Of a stretch of DNA of 64,000 nucleotides, positions 8,874-23,800 are shown piece by piece. The stretch comes from Nansenia antarctica (Eukaryota; Chordata; Actinopteri; Argentiniformes; Microstomatidae). Every line of letters begins with the position of its first letter. Positions within the stretch are counted from its first letter, which is position 1. The notes under the pieces were generated by a model that was not told the DNA's origin, did no database searches, and saw nothing but the letters and a program-made list of their open reading frames with translations. The translations under genes and the position numbers were made by a program. Location of the stretch: positions 36,785,375 to 36,849,374 of the forward strand of contig OZ022340.1 of the NCBI GenBank assembly GCA_963989245.1, given 5' to 3'.

Positions 8874-11800
8874 ATGGCGACGATGACAGAGCCGCTCTGT
8901 CTGGAGAGAGGTAGGGTTAGGACTGCACTAGGCACGACATTCTGCGGACCTTCAACCATTTGCCTCATTCGGATAAGCACCAAAATCAGACGGATCCAAA
9001 AAGAGTAGCTTATTGTTTGTTTCTTTATTCGGATCTCTAATTAATCCATCATAGCCTAACATTTCGAGATCATGACTATTATTCTAATGAATAACACACA
9101 GTCAGATCGCAATACGCATTCAAATGGCACAATTCAGTCGCGCATCGACAAGCTTCCTGATGCTGGCCAGTGTGGTGGGTTTATTTGCAGTGTCCACGAA
9201 CCGTGTGGATTAGTACGCAGGGCAAAAGCGCATTTACGGTTGGTTGGATTCATTCATTAGCCTAAATGTTTCTATTTCTAAGCACATGCTCTGTTCTAAC
9301 TACTCTGAGGCAATAGCTGCGATCATTTCGATTGATTACGTAGCCTTACGTAGCCTTGTCCTAAACATGTCCTCTCAGTGCTGCATATTCTAAACCAGGG
9401 GGTCTTAATAACCCACCACCCCACTAGCGCACACCTGAAGAAGTTCGGAATATTGTGCGTATTACATATTACAATGATTAGTGGGCTTGCGAAGCAATGC
9501 GCATTGTATTGTAGTTGAACTATTAGTGGGCCATCTAGAGCAGTGGTTCTCAACCTTTTTTGGGCCAGCGCCCCCCTGTCCATTATCCAGGCCTCTTACC
9601 CCCCCCCCCCCCCCCATCAAAAAAAGTAGGCTTATTTTCTTCCCTAAATATTAATGTTGACTAATATTCTGTGTTATATAATTTTAAAAGCATGTCACTG
9701 AATGCCAAATAACAGATTTGGATTTAACTGGGCAGTTGGAATATCATTATCATTAGTTTACCAGAGAGCAGAAAAGCCATGTGAATGTGAATAAAAATGC
9801 TGTGTGTTAAACAAACTCAGACAACATCAGAGACTACAAACAGACTGCTACGGAACAGCAGCAATTTCACACATGTCCGATGCAGAACAAACAGTAGGCT
9901 GCAGAACTGTACATTACAACTAACATTGTTCGTTTTTTAAAAGTGTGCTGGTGTTGCATTTCTCCAAATTGCTGTTTTATGATGCTAATATTTATTCATT
10001 TTTGATTGGACTTTGGGGGGGGGGGGGGGGGGTCACAATATGGCGGCAAACGCTAGGGGGCTATTATTTTAATATTTTATTTAGTATTCTATGGTATTAT
10101 TTTCATAAACTGACCACTTCGAATTTCTCATATCAAAACATATCAAAACATAACAAAGTTCCAAAGTTCAGAGCTCTGCGCTCTGGGAGCGCTCAGAGAT
10201 GGGCGCTCTGACTGAAAACACGGTTTTGTCCGAGCGAACTGACCGTTCGTGCATTTACGAACCTGTAAATAACACTGCTGACAGCTGATCAATACAAAAG
10301 ACGCTGCAGCTGATGCGTTCGTTTCCAGGACATCACAAGAGGAGCAACATATCACAAAAAAGCGATCGTATATTTTAGTTTGCAAACACATCGCAATGCT
10401 AACCTCAGAATGGCACTAGGGATAACATCCACAACAACACTTAACAGTAATACATTTATGTAATATACTGTGATGAACCTGCGAGGCGAGGGGACATTCG
10501 TAGCTGATTTCTCTAGGTTCGATTATTGGTAGGCTAAGCGACAAGAGCTTTCAGGACTGGTTTATTACAAGACGATCGCTTTTTTGAGATAGGTTGTTCC
10601 TGCTGTGATGTTCTGGTATGGTGCTATGGTATTAGCACTCATTTTAACTAAATTAAATAAGCTGTATTGAAAGGAAGCGAACGAAGCGAACGCAACAATT
10701 ACAATGACCCCACAAACTGAAACATATGTCACTCAAGCATAGCCTACAAGGAAAACACTCATAGAAGTTGGGCATTGGTCAACATGACATTACAGATGGG
10801 ATGAACCGGGGTTCTTTCTATCGTAGCATAGTATTGCAATTTCTGCACTGTACATGAACTGTCAAGATTCTTCTACAATGCAGCTTACCCAGACACATTG
10901 GAAACTATCAAAAGCTCTGCCTTTGCTAGCTGAGTTTTTAGCTTCTCCATCTTCTTGATGACTCTCACTTTAAATTTTTTGGGCGCTGCGCTACGTGTGT
11001 CTGCGTCACAGAGCCCGGCCAAGTTCAGAGCGCTCAGAGATGGGTGCTCTGACTGAAAACACGGTTTGCCGTTCGTGCATTTACGAATGTGCCCGTAACA
11101 ACACAGGTGTTTTTCATGAGAAAAATACTTTATGCGTGAACGCCCCCCAAGAACACCTCCAGCGCCCCCCGATGTTGTCTGAACGCCCCTGTTGAGAAAC
11201 GATGATCTAGAGCAGCGGTTCCCAACCTGTGTTGGGAAAAATGTTTTATTGACGTTTTTTTGTTACAAAAACGTTTTAATTTTAAAAAGATAAAAAATCT
11301 TGTATTGAACAGCCTTGATCGTATTGTGTGTGGTGTGCGCCGATATTTCCATCCGAAAAGAAGAAGTCAGCTCGCTTCTTGATTGGCTACATTCCATCCC
11401 GGACTCGCGAACAGGGTTGCCAGATGGGATCGACATTTTCCACCCTAACCACAGTCTAAAACCGCTAATTCCACCCAAAAAACCCGAGCCCATCTGGCAA
11501 CCCTAGTCGGGAGTCGGGAGTTGCCCACACACATAAGGATGTTTGGTCGTAAATATTGAACACATACAACATTTACGTTCTTGGTATTTGATCACCTGCT
11601 ATATAAAACATCGCCGCTTGGCTTTAATGGTTTAACCGCTATTTATTTTTTATTTTTTTGCCACGCTCCCTCTAGTTTTTGGTCAAATTACGTCGTTGTT
11701 TTGAGCGCTCGTGCGCGTTTCATGCGCGTGCACGTGAAAAAAAAGTGCGTGCTGCTGAGTGGCCCGCGAATACTGGACATATCTGTAAAGTGGGCCGTGA

Positions 11801-14800
11801 GTCCTAAAAGGTTGGGAACCGCTGATCTAGAGGGATATTTTGAAGATATTGTGCCTGTTGTGATAAAAGGGCCACATTTGACACAGAGCAGGTCTTAGGG
11901 TGAATTTTGGGTTCTAGGGCCATGACAGGTTTGATCTTCTACCCTTTGGTCTGGGTCCAGGACCCACCCTTAATTGCGCTTTTCCACTATACGGCCCGGC
12001 TCGGCTCGGCTCAGCTCGCTTCGGCACGCTTTTGAACAGTTCTGGGTATTGCCGCTTTTCCACTATACACAAGAGACCAGGAACGAGTAGGAGGAGCAGG
12101 AGATAGTAGGCGGAGTTATGCGTCATAACAGTGTCATAAGATTCCCCCCGCTATACAGATCAGCAGGGGGAAATGCGATAAGAATATTGTCAAAATGCAG
12201 CACTATCGTGCACAGATCAGCCTTACAACATGTAATGTTAAGTGCCTGTAACTTGCCGCTTTCAGTTCTAGTAGACTAGTTTAGATCTCGCAACCAGGGA
12301 AATGCCGACACAATTCTATTTTTATTTCTCCTGACACGTTGAGCACTGTGCTTTTTTTGTTGGTGAAATACCGTAATAAGCCTAAAAAAGTTCAACTGTT
12401 CAAAAAGTGCAACTTCTCTGCTTTCAGAAACTCTTTGAATTTTTTAGATTGGGCATATAGTTAATGAATTACGGTAGTTTGAATCCGCTGTAGACAGCTC
12501 CGGTTTCGGAGCAAGACTATCGGCATTAGTCAAATACATGCTCACATCAAGTCATCCGCTCACTGCTGTCCATCAAAAATGGCACATCCATCAATAATAT
12601 TACATAATAACAACTGCTCTGATTAGATTGCTTAGATTGTTTAATACATCAACGGGGGGAAAAGCAAGATGAACTCGCGAGTATCATGCTTCATTGAACG
12701 GAAAGTCCTATCTATCTCATTCAAAGTGTTTTAGCCATCCCCCTTTCCACTGGTAATAAGGAATTGGCAAGAATAGATCGATATAAATAGATCAACATAA
12801 TGCAGCACTATCATGCACAGATCAGCCTTAAAACATGTAACGTTAGATATATAACAGAGCAATGTATTTCTACGGAAAGGCTGACTGACGCGGGGCTCAT
12901 ACAATCTCCGCGTTCGTTATAGATACGCTTGCAGCAGCGGGTGAACTCCCGGTTCATTGAGTTTACGGTTAAAAGCATATCTTCTCGGGGTGTCAGCGCG
13001 GTGGTTCAGGGCTCAAAATGACCGTATACCGATGGTGAAGTTAGCAAAGGAGTATTGTGATTGTACCACCTTCATAGCCGGTGTTATTCACGGGCAAAGA
13101 CGGTGCCCTTTGCGGGTTAATAACTGTGATTTACTGTGGGTTAGGATAACAATTCAAACGTGTCCGGATAGGGGAGAGGACAGGGAATCCAAAACCATTT
13201 GAATGGTGTCGATACTACACTCCTATCACGGTCGACACAGCGCGGAGCGAATTCCCTGGTAAAACTATTCTCTCCCGCCGCTGTCAACAGGAGTTTAAAC
13301 CAGCAGGCGCGGTGCTGCTTAGAGCAGCGGGTGAACTCCCGGTTCATTGAGTTTACGGTTAAAAGCATATCTTCTCGGGGTGTCAGCGCGGTGGTTAAGG
13401 GCTCAAAATGACCGTATACCGATGGTGAAGTTAGCAAAGGAGTATTGTGATTGTACCACCTTCATAGCCGGTGTTATTCACGGGCAAAGACGGTGCATAA
13501 TAGTGATTTTTGTGTTATGCTTGTTGTAAATAAAAGTTCTATGATGCATTGAAATTACATTAAACTAAGATAATACAATGGTCAGCATAATTTTTCGAAT
13601 CTTTATTAATAAGCTATTACAGAAACTGTAGTGACATTTTCCAAGAGCGAATGTGGTATTTAAAGATGGCGGTTAGGGAAGAAATCTATGAACATGGGAT
13701 GACGATTTCCATTGACCAATCAACGGTGTGCAGCGTCACACGTCACACGCAGCCTGGCAAAAAGGTTCCGGGTCTCAAAAAGGTTTCTGCCCTCGAAGGG
13801 TAGCTAAAGAAGCATGCCGTACCGCGCCGTGCTGATCCAGGCCGCTCAATGGAAAAGCGCCAAAGAACAGGGCTGACCCGGGTCGACCCGGGCTGGCACG
13901 ATAGTGGAAAAGCGCCATAATATCGCTTTAAGGTCAAAACCACACTCATTTTGAAAGGCCATACCTGAATAGATTATTAAGACCAATGATGGTTTATAAT
14001 GTTTGTTGGAGTGAAGGGAACACATCAAATGTATTTGTTGTAAGTCGCTTTGGATAAAGGCGCCTGCTAAATGCCAATTATGTAAATGTAACACATAGAA
14101 GACATGCCCTACTCTCAGCCTCCTCGATGTCAAATTACCAGGGACGTGCCGTCCATATAAGCAGGGTAAGCAGTGCTTACCCAACGAAAAAAGAAAAAAG
14201 GACCGTGAAAATATTAAAATAAAAGTGCATGTAACCGTTTGTTTGTTTTCATTAAAAGAGTCGTATTTTAGGTCCCAGGGCAGCAGGAGTCATTCATTTT
14301 GACGTTGCATTTTTAGCGCCACCTGTAGGAGTAAAGCACTCCCTACTCTGCGTTGCATATAAGCATTCCTCTCTCTGCTTTCCCTCGCGTACATTCGAAT
14401 GCGTGAAAATGTCTTTTTTATTTTTTTCCGATGCCTCAGCCCGCGGTTTAATGTGACCAGGGTAAGCATGCTTACAGCCAATCAGAGTAGGTCTTTCATT
14501 CCGATAAGAGCTACTGATTGGCTCTTATCACTTTCAAGTTCACTTAACATTTCACCTCTCGCCCGGCAGAATAGCTTATGCCAGGTAGCTCAAACGATCT
14601 AAATAATAATAATCAATAAGGATAACTTGCTTGATTTTGTGAATATGGACATTACTGTCAGCGACCTAAAGGGATTTCGTAGACTGGACTGGACTGGAAA
14701 AACACAACTACTGGCTAAAGGCCGCCCGGCCGCCCGCTCACCGATGTTCACACTCAGAAAGGGAGAGTCGCCAGCGGCTACAGCAAGCCTGGTATGAGCG

Positions 14801-17800
14801 GTTTATATGATGTATATGATTCGCGAGGCTGGTGGCGATCTGTGCTTGTTTATATGGTTTGAGTACTTTGAGAGGGAGGGTCTGTGATGTGATGTCAAGT
14901 GCCTGTGTGACAAAGTGTGAAAAGAAAGTGTGTTGTGAGTTTTTTACTATGGAGGATGGAAACGGTGTGTGTCTGTGTTGTGCGTGTGTGCGTGTGCGAT
15001 GTTGAAACTGGTCCTGGACTTGTAGATTTCAGCAGGTTGGCTACTTGAAAAGATCTTTGAACAATGAGCACCCCTGATAAAGTCGAAACTGGCAACAGTT
15101 TTTTTTTTGGTAATCTGATCACAAAGTGACACTACAGTTTATTAGCGGGTTCTAGGGCATCAAAATTGCATTTCCTTGAAACTGCGTTCACTGATAGCGT
15201 GTATGTGTAATTACGTGTATTTCTATATCTTATGCTTACCCAATCTAAAAGCTCACGGCACGTGCCTGCAAATTACGTAGTAGTCTTTAGAATGGGGAAC
15301 TGCTACTAACAGACAGATGGCTAGATGGCGCCTCCTGTACATTAGCCTGCTGCCTCCGCTGCTCCCAGCTGATCAGTGGGACTTCAGAGCGTCCCTGTGG
15401 ATTCTTTGGATGCATCAACTAATCTTCCTTCATAATGCTTTTGAATAACACGTTGCTGTGATTTAGGCTACGTTACGGCCTGGTCACAGTTCAAAATAGG
15501 TTCTGAATTGAAGTCATTCCTGCATGCATGGATCCATTTATAGTTAAGTGTTCTAGAACTATTTTATTCTGTGTCTCACCAGCTTCATACATGACACACA
15601 CCATGCTCACACATACACCAGCTTCATACATGACACACACACACACATACACCAGCTACATACATGACACACACCATGCTCACACACACACCAGCTTCAT
15701 ACATGACACACACCATGCTCACACATACACCAGCTTCATACATGACACACACCATGCTCACACATACACCAGCTTCATACATGACACACACCATGCTCAC
15801 ACATACACCAGCTACATACATGACACACACCATGCTCACACATACACCAGCTTCATACATGACACACACATACATACACCAGCTTCATACATGACACACA
15901 CCATGCTCACACACACCAGCTTCATACATGACACACTCCATGCTCACACACACACCAGCTTCATACATGACACACACATACACCAGCTTCATACATGACA
16001 CACACCATGCTCACACACACACCAGCTTCATACATGACACACACACACATACACCAGCTTCATACATGACACATACCATGCTCACACATACACCAGCTTC
16101 ATACATGACACACTCCATGCTCACACACACACCAGCTTCATACATGACACACACATACACCAGCTTCATACATGACACACACCATGCTCACACACACACA
16201 CACACACCAGCTTCATACATGACACACACCATGCTCACACATACACCAGCTACATACATGACACATACCATGCTCACACATACACCAGCTTCATACATGA
16301 CACACACACACATACACCAGCTTCATACATGACACACACCATGCTCTCACATACACCAGCTTCATACATGACACACACCATGCTCACACATACACTAGCT
16401 TCATACATGACACACACCATGCTCACACATACACCAGCTTCATACATGACACACACACACATACACCAACTTCATACATGACACACACCATGCTCACACA
16501 CACACCAGCTTCATACATGACACACACCATGCTCACACACACGCCAGCTTCATACATGACACACACCATGCTCACACATACACCAGCTTCATACATGACA
16601 CACACACACACACCAGCTTCATACATGACACACACCATGCTCACACATACACCAGCTACATACATGACACACACCATGCACCTCCGTTGTTATTGAAACT
16701 AGTAGTCCTTTGGCCAAACCATTTTTCATTACCAAATTCTGGGCAAATTCTAGATGTGTTTTTTTTTATTCCTATACATCCCTAGATTATGTTTTGATAT
16801 GATAGACCTTTTGGTTTGGCAGCTTATTAGTGGTTATCACCTCTTAAAGGTATGGAGTGCTTTTCTTCAAAACCGGAGTTTTGACAGAAAAAGTCCCCTG
16901 CCATATCTTGCTCCCCTTCGTATGATTCGCGCGTAGCTCAGTGGCGTAGCGGACGGGCCCGCAAGCGACGCACCGCGGGGGGGCCCCAGCCACTAGGGGG
17001 CCCCCTAACATTGGATCCAAACTTTTTTTTTTAATATAATTTAAAAAATATAAAACAAAGAAAATAAGTGGCCCTTCATTGTGTCAACCTTAATTTTAAT
17101 ATATAGGCCTATATTTAAAAATATATGCATAGTTAGCCGTATCCAATAGCAACATGACTTTGACGTCACACGTAGGCAGCGAGACACAAGGAAAACGAGC
17201 AAGCGAAAATACAATACAAAGTACAATAAGCATTCTTTAGGTGGTGGTAGATTCTCTATTCGGACATTGTAGCCGCTATATGTGGGACTGTCGGTCCGAT
17301 ATTGTAAAAAAAAAAAAAAAAAACATTTATGTTTACGGAAGTACATGTCTCAAGTATTATCTCGGCGGTTAGTCGAGTGAAAGAAAAACAACATACAGAT
17401 GATAATTCACACAATATAATACCACGAAAGCGTACAGCACTAAACAATAACATTTATTTGGGCAGCATCATACTCAAACTCAGGCAGAAGGGCAGGGTCC
17501 GGCCAGGTTCACAGTCACAGGCTGTCAGTGCGTCATACAGGTACATAATTCAGCATGGTTAGGCTATATATAGCTGTTTATTTTTCTATTCTACTATTCT
17601 ATTCTACTTCTGCTGTCTGCGTCTCCCTGGGTATTCCTAGACCAGATGGCAAACATTAAAGAAATGCCACAATATACCAGGACTTAAGAAACGAGATGTC
17701 CAACAAAGGATTTGACTAACCCTGGCCAATTTTACGCAACAAGTAGACTCTGATGCAGCGGAGACAGGGTTGCCAGATGGGCTGGTTTTTGGTGGATTTA

Positions 17801-20800
17801 GAAGTTTTTAGATTGGTTAGGTTGGAAATTCTCAATCCCATCTGGCAACCCTTAAACGGAGAGTCTACAGCTTGTATGTTTACAGATATCGCGCTGCTGT
17901 GCACACCACACTTTGTTAAAAGAAATAAAGCTTGTACTTTTCTACTTATAATACATTCTACTGATGTAGTCTACCATTTGGTTTTAGTTATTGCTCTCAC
18001 TTGTTTGTACCTTTTGCTAAGTCAAGCATTTAGAATGTAGAGTGCATATTGCGAAATTTCGCAACGTCAATAACGCATCGGCCTCTAAAAAACGCACGCT
18101 TTTTAATTTATTTTTTACCTCCGTTGCGAAAGGGCCCCCGCCGCCCCCTTGCGGGGGGGCCTCGGGATTTTGCGGCACGCCACTGCTTGTACTATTCTAC
18201 TTATAATACATTCTGCTGATGTAGTGTAGTCTACCATTTGGTTTTAGTTATAGGCTATAGCTCTCACTTGTTTGTACCTTTTGCTAAGTCAAGCATTTAG
18301 AATGTAGAGTGCATATTGCGAAATTTCGCAACGTCAATAACGCATCGGCCTCTAAAAAACGCACTTTTTTTTTTTTTTTTTTTTTTTTTACTCCGTTGCG
18401 AAAGGGCCCCCGCCGCCACCTTGCGGGGGGGCCCCGGGATTTTGCGCTACGCCACTGGCGTAGCTGTGCTGTGGTTGTGATAGAGACATGAGCCCTTTCA
18501 TGTTCTTTATGCGCCTGAGTCTCCTAAACACGTAGAGACCAACCCCGAGTCGATCAATGATTCCTACGATGAGCTATGGTAACTTTCCCGCACCTACCCC
18601 CTACCGGTGAATGCCTAATTGTTGCGGTTTTCCGGAGGTATTGTGCGGTAGGTGCGGGAAAGTTACCATAGCTCAGCGTAGGAAGCTCTGAACGACTCGG
18701 GGTTGGTCTCTACTTGTTCAGGAGACACAGGCGCATAAAGCTAACCTGGCTCATGTCTCTATCACAAGCACAGCCCGAGCTACGTGCGACTCACGCGAAG
18801 GGGAGCAGAATATGGCAGGGGACTTTTTGATGGGTAAAACATTTTACCTAATAGATATCACCATGAAACTTCCCCAGTTGATTACTTACATTGAGACAAT
18901 AATTGTTTGTATTACAAGTTTTCAGAAATGTTCTGTTTAAATATGCAAATGATGTATTATCTGCTTAAAATATGAGTTAATTTGCATATCTTTAAAGAAC
19001 ATTTGGACCACAGATTGGATAAAGACAGTTATTAATTACTATACATCCCTAGATTATTATTTGATGTGATAGACCTTGTTGGACCTTGTTGTTGGTAGTT
19101 TAATACCTTATCCCCTCTTAAAGTATGGACTGCTGTCATTTAAAATGTGTGTTAGCCTACGTTCTGTACGGGAGTGGACCCGAATGCAGGACACCGAGGC
19201 GGAGGCAGATGAACAGTAACATTTATTTAGCCCACAAGGCAGTGAAAGCTGTAGGTGTATGGAGTCCGGTGGTAGGTGTGGTCCAAAATTGGGAGATGTC
19301 TTCTGATTTCTGCCGCCCTCAACAAAGTTCTCCATGAGTCCAGGTTTTGGGGTGACACCAGGTTTGAGTTGGAGTCATCATCAGAGCAGTGGATGCTGTC
19401 CATGATCAGAGCAGTGGATGATGCTGTCCATGATCAGAGCAGTGGATGACGCTGTCCATGATCAGAGCAGTGGATGATGCTGTCCATGATCAGAGCAGTG
19501 GATGATGCTTTTTTTTTTTTGATTGAAAACTTTATTAGAAGATTTGCAGAAGTAGGTACATGAAAGTACATATTACATACAAGGTCAACTAACAGGATAA
19601 AAACCCAAGAAAGCCACTGGCTTATTTCAATTGGGGTCCTTGATTCTCAATTCATCGTTACATGTAAGACAGACAAAAAAGCTAGTACTATCTACAAGAT
19701 AATACAGACAAATAACTATTACTATCTACAAGATAAACACACATCCATCATGGGAAGAACAATACAACAAAACATAAGGTATGTACAGCGGGTAGGACAG
19801 GTGGGGACATACACCACAGGTGGGGGCGGGGGACAAAACACAAAGTATGTACAGTGGGTAGTTCGGGTCTTTTAATCTGATTTTTGATTTAGAGGGTCCA
19901 GTTACGGATTGCAGCCTCCTGTAAATGTTTTTTGAGAGTGGTTTTGAAGGTGGGCAGTGTTTTGCACTCCTTTAAGATTATAGGAAGGGCGTTCCACATT
20001 TTTACTGCATAGTTTGCAAACGAGTTTAACCCCTTGTTTGTGGTGCAACGCGGTTGAACGTGGTTCGTGGAGCTTCCTCTGGTGTTGTATGTGTGGACGT
20101 TGTTCACTTTTTGGAAGTATGTTGACAGGTACTTGGGTGTCTTTGTGGTGTAGCGTATCTTGAAGACCAGGCCCAGTGCAAGCTGCTGCACTCTGTCAAC
20201 TACTCGTAGCCAATCAAGGCTCAAAAAATGAGCAGCGGTTAGATGTGTCCTAGGGTTGAGGCCTAGCAGAAGCCTAACCAGTTTATTTTGGGCTGTCTGG
20301 AGTCTTGTTTTATGGGCCTTTGTGGTTCTATAGTACCATGATGTTACGGCATAGTCGAAGTGACATTGAATGAGAGCTCCTGATAGGGTCCTCAGTGTGT
20401 TTTTACTGACAAGTGAGGATATCCTGTACAAGAATCTAGTTCTATGGTTAACTTGTCCATGATCAGAGCAGTGGATGATGCTGTCCATGATCAGAGCAGT
20501 GGATGATGCTGTCCATGATCAGAGCAGTGGATGATGCTGTCCATGATCAGAGCAGTGGATGATGCTGTCCATGATCAGAGCAGTGGATGATGCTGTCCAT
20601 CATCAGAGCAGTGGATGATGCTGTCCATGCCGCTTTCTTGGCAGGTTGCTGCTGCATTCACCTGAAGTTGGATCCATCATTAGACTTACACTTACTGCTG
20701 ATGATGTGGGTCTCTGAAAAAGAGGAATACATCTAGTTTGACATTAAATTACCAACCTTATTCTAAACTAAAATATTGTCAGGGTGCAGTAATTGGGGCA

Positions 20801-23800
20801 GATCTCATTACAACTTAGAGGGGCTACAAACAAGGAATCTTCTGTAAATTTAATGTATATGAAGTTACATTAATATTACTACAATATACAACCCTGTCTC
20901 AAGCCTGGGTACACAACAGGCTACTTTGCTAGTTTAGCTAGCTAACTAAAGTGTTATTAACTATAAATAATAATAATGCATTTTATTTGTATTGCACTTT
21001 TCATTCAAAAGAATCTCAGAGTGCTACAGAGTAAAAAAAAACAAAAACATAATAAGTTAAAAACATAGTAAAAAAACACAAAATAAATCACAAGAATGAA
21101 CACAGTTCAACAGTCAAAGGCCTGTCTTAAAAGAGTCCAGGCTCTGTACTGCCCTTAGCTGGCTAGGAAGGCTGTTCCACAGGCTCTGTACTGCCCTTAG
21201 CTGGCTAGGAAGGCTGGTCCACAGGCTCTGTACTGCCCTTAGCTGGCTAGGAAGGCTGTTGCACAGGCTCTGTACTGCCCTTAGCTGGCTAGGAAGGCTG
21301 TTCCACAGGCTCTGTACTGCCCTTAGCTGGCTAGGAAGGCTGTTCCACAAGCTCTGGACTGCCCTTAGCTGTCTAGGAAGGCTGTTCCACAGGCTCTGTA
21401 CTGCCCTTAGCTGGCTAGGAAGGCTGTTCCACAGGCTCTGTACTGCCCTTAGCTGGCTAGGAAGGCTGTTGCACAGGCTCTGTACTGCCCTTAGCTGGCT
21501 AGGAAGGCTGTTCCACAGGCACGGCACAGCCGAACAGAAGGCTCGGTCCCCCATGGTGCGGAGCCTGGTATTGGGGACCTGGAGGAGCAAACTGTTTGAA
21601 GACCTGAGGGTGCGGGTGGAGGTTTGTGGAGTGATGAGTTCTTGTAGATAGGGAGGTGCGTGTCCGTTGATACATTTGTGGGTGAGAAGAAGGAGTTTGT
21701 AGTCAACCCTGAATGAGACAGGGAGCCAGTGTAGTGAGTGTAGAACGGGGGTTATGTGCTTGTATTTGTGGACTCTCATCAGGATCCTGGCAGCGCTGTT
21801 CTGGATGTATGGCAGCTTCTGTATGCTTTTGCCAGGAATCCCGATGAAGAGCGGATTGCAGTAGTCAAAGGCATGGACAAGTTCTCTGCATCTGACAGGG
21901 TTAGAGTGGGACGGAGTTTGGAAATATTTCTGAGATGATAGAAGGAGGTTTTGCACAGGTGTTTTATATGGTCACTGAAGGTCAGGTGAGGGTCAAACCT
22001 AACCCCCAGATTTGAGACTGAGGAGGAGAAGGGGATGACTTGACCCTCGAAGGTGAGCTGTGATATGGGCGAAGACTGAACCTGGTGTGGGGTGCCAACA
22101 AGAAGAGCTTCGGATTTGTTACTGTTTAACTGAAGGAAGTTGTTGTTCATCCATGCCTTTATCTCCTCAAGACAGGTGGTGAGACATGACATGGCTGCAG
22201 AGGGGCTTGGGGTAGTTTTAATGTAGAGCTGTGTGTCATCAGCATAACAATGGAAAGACATCCCATATCTGGTGATGACACGACCGAGGGGGAGCATGTA
22301 GGTGATGAAGAGGATGGGGCTGAGAACCGACCCCTGTGGAACACCACAGGTAACAGGGAGAAGTCTGGACTTGCATCCTCCCAGTGAGACGTATTCAGTC
22401 CTGCCAGAGAGATAGGACTGAAACCACTTCAGTGCAGAGTCTGAGAGTCCAATGGTGGTGTGGAGGCGCTCTAGGAGGATAGTGTGATCCACCATGTCAA
22501 ATGCTGCTGTCAGGTCCAGGAGGATGTCATCAACAGTTCATCCCAGTGCGCACCAGACGTCTGTGGACGTCTTTTTTACAGCGAAATAAGGTCCGTCCGT
22601 CTGGCCGTTATTTCCACTGAATATAGCCCTTCGTCCGGTACGTCTCCCACATATGAGCGAACGTGTAGTTGTGAAAATGTAAATGAAACATGCATGTAAT
22701 ATCAGTACTGCACTTCTGGTTGAATACTAAACTGCATTTTGTTGTATATAGTTGAATAAAAGTGAATCTAATCTAATTAGTTCGTCAGAGATATTTCCAC
22801 GTTTGTTTGCGCTATTCATCCAATACAGCAGGTGGCGCTGTTGTAATTCTTCTACCGTCATATACAAAGATCGACCAGAAGAGGCTGGGTGGGAAGGCTG
22901 ATTTGGCCTCGGAGAAAACGGAAGTTAGTGTGTGATGACGTAACTAACGAAGATGGCGACGCTAACGGCTAACTACTTGCTACATTCAAGATACCTATTT
23001 TTTCATCAACGGAAGCTTAGAAAAAACCACGGTAAGATGGCACATTATATTCACTACATCCGTACATTACAGACAAGGCGATCTTAGCCGGGGACATCAT
23101 GTATGATTTGCAATTATATTGTCTAGTGGTCTGACCAGCGCGTCGGAGGCGCTGATATTTGCAATTCCATTGTCTTACAATGTATATCATACGTTTCAGC
23201 CTTTTGTCTCTTAGTCGCTTACTGCCATCTAGCAGTAAACAATTACTGAACGCAGCTTTAAGTACTACCAACTTAAGAGTTAAATGTAATGACTTATGTA
23301 CTTATGATTTTCTTTTTATATTGATGTTTAGGCATACAAGACATGTTACCTTTCCCCACGCCACCCAGTAAGGTGAGGCCCACACACAGAAAGGTGAGTT
23401 GTTGCTGTTGTTCAAGTAATGCTCGACAAGCTCCTATCTGAGGTTTCACACCGTTATCATGGTCTTGTTTTTCAGTGTCTTTCTAACATGACATTTGTTG
23501 TATTTCAGGCTGTGAACTTGTGACACCAGGACGCTCTGCTACACAGAGACACTCCGGGACACCAAGCTGCCGTCCAATGCAGAAAGACGCTCTGACGCAC
23601 CCAGATATGGTAAGATACTGGGCTTAGCTTGACGTTTTATTACAGAGAAGTATATTAGTCTGTTCAGTTGTTCAATATGTGATATATATATTTTGATTTT
23701 AGTTTTTGTAGAGCACTAAGTGTACTATTTCATAATGGTTGCAGTTCCAGACAGTGGCTGGCTCTCTCTCTCACTCACTCACTCTCTTCCCCTCTCTCTC

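Larger units (their letters stand above)
16700..18845 (+). mobile_element. foldback element A (interrupted by a hAT)
   Basis: Left part 16700-16938 and right part 18466-18845 form one element after removal of the hAT at 16939-18457. It folds on itself: CCTGCCATATCTTGCTCCCC (16900) against the complement at 18797-18818, and a 120-bp arm pair around 18480-18600 and 18650-18775 (CGCACCTACC, GGTAACTTTCCCGCACCTAC and its complement). An inverted copy A' is at 27273-27880. No protein is encoded. Confidence 0.8.

Noticed and set aside
15577..16680. Possible CRISPR array (regular repeats)
   Set aside because: Eukaryotic window, no unique spacers, no cas genes; it is a tandem minisatellite.
15528..16696. 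Long ORFs on both strands through the 39-bp minisatellite
   Set aside because: They exist only because the unit is a multiple of three and end at the array borders; no start context, splice site or non-repeat domain.
21259..21651. 130-aa plus-strand ORF across the 42-bp repeat
   Set aside because: Shadow of the minus-strand LINE ORF, whose motif content is clear.
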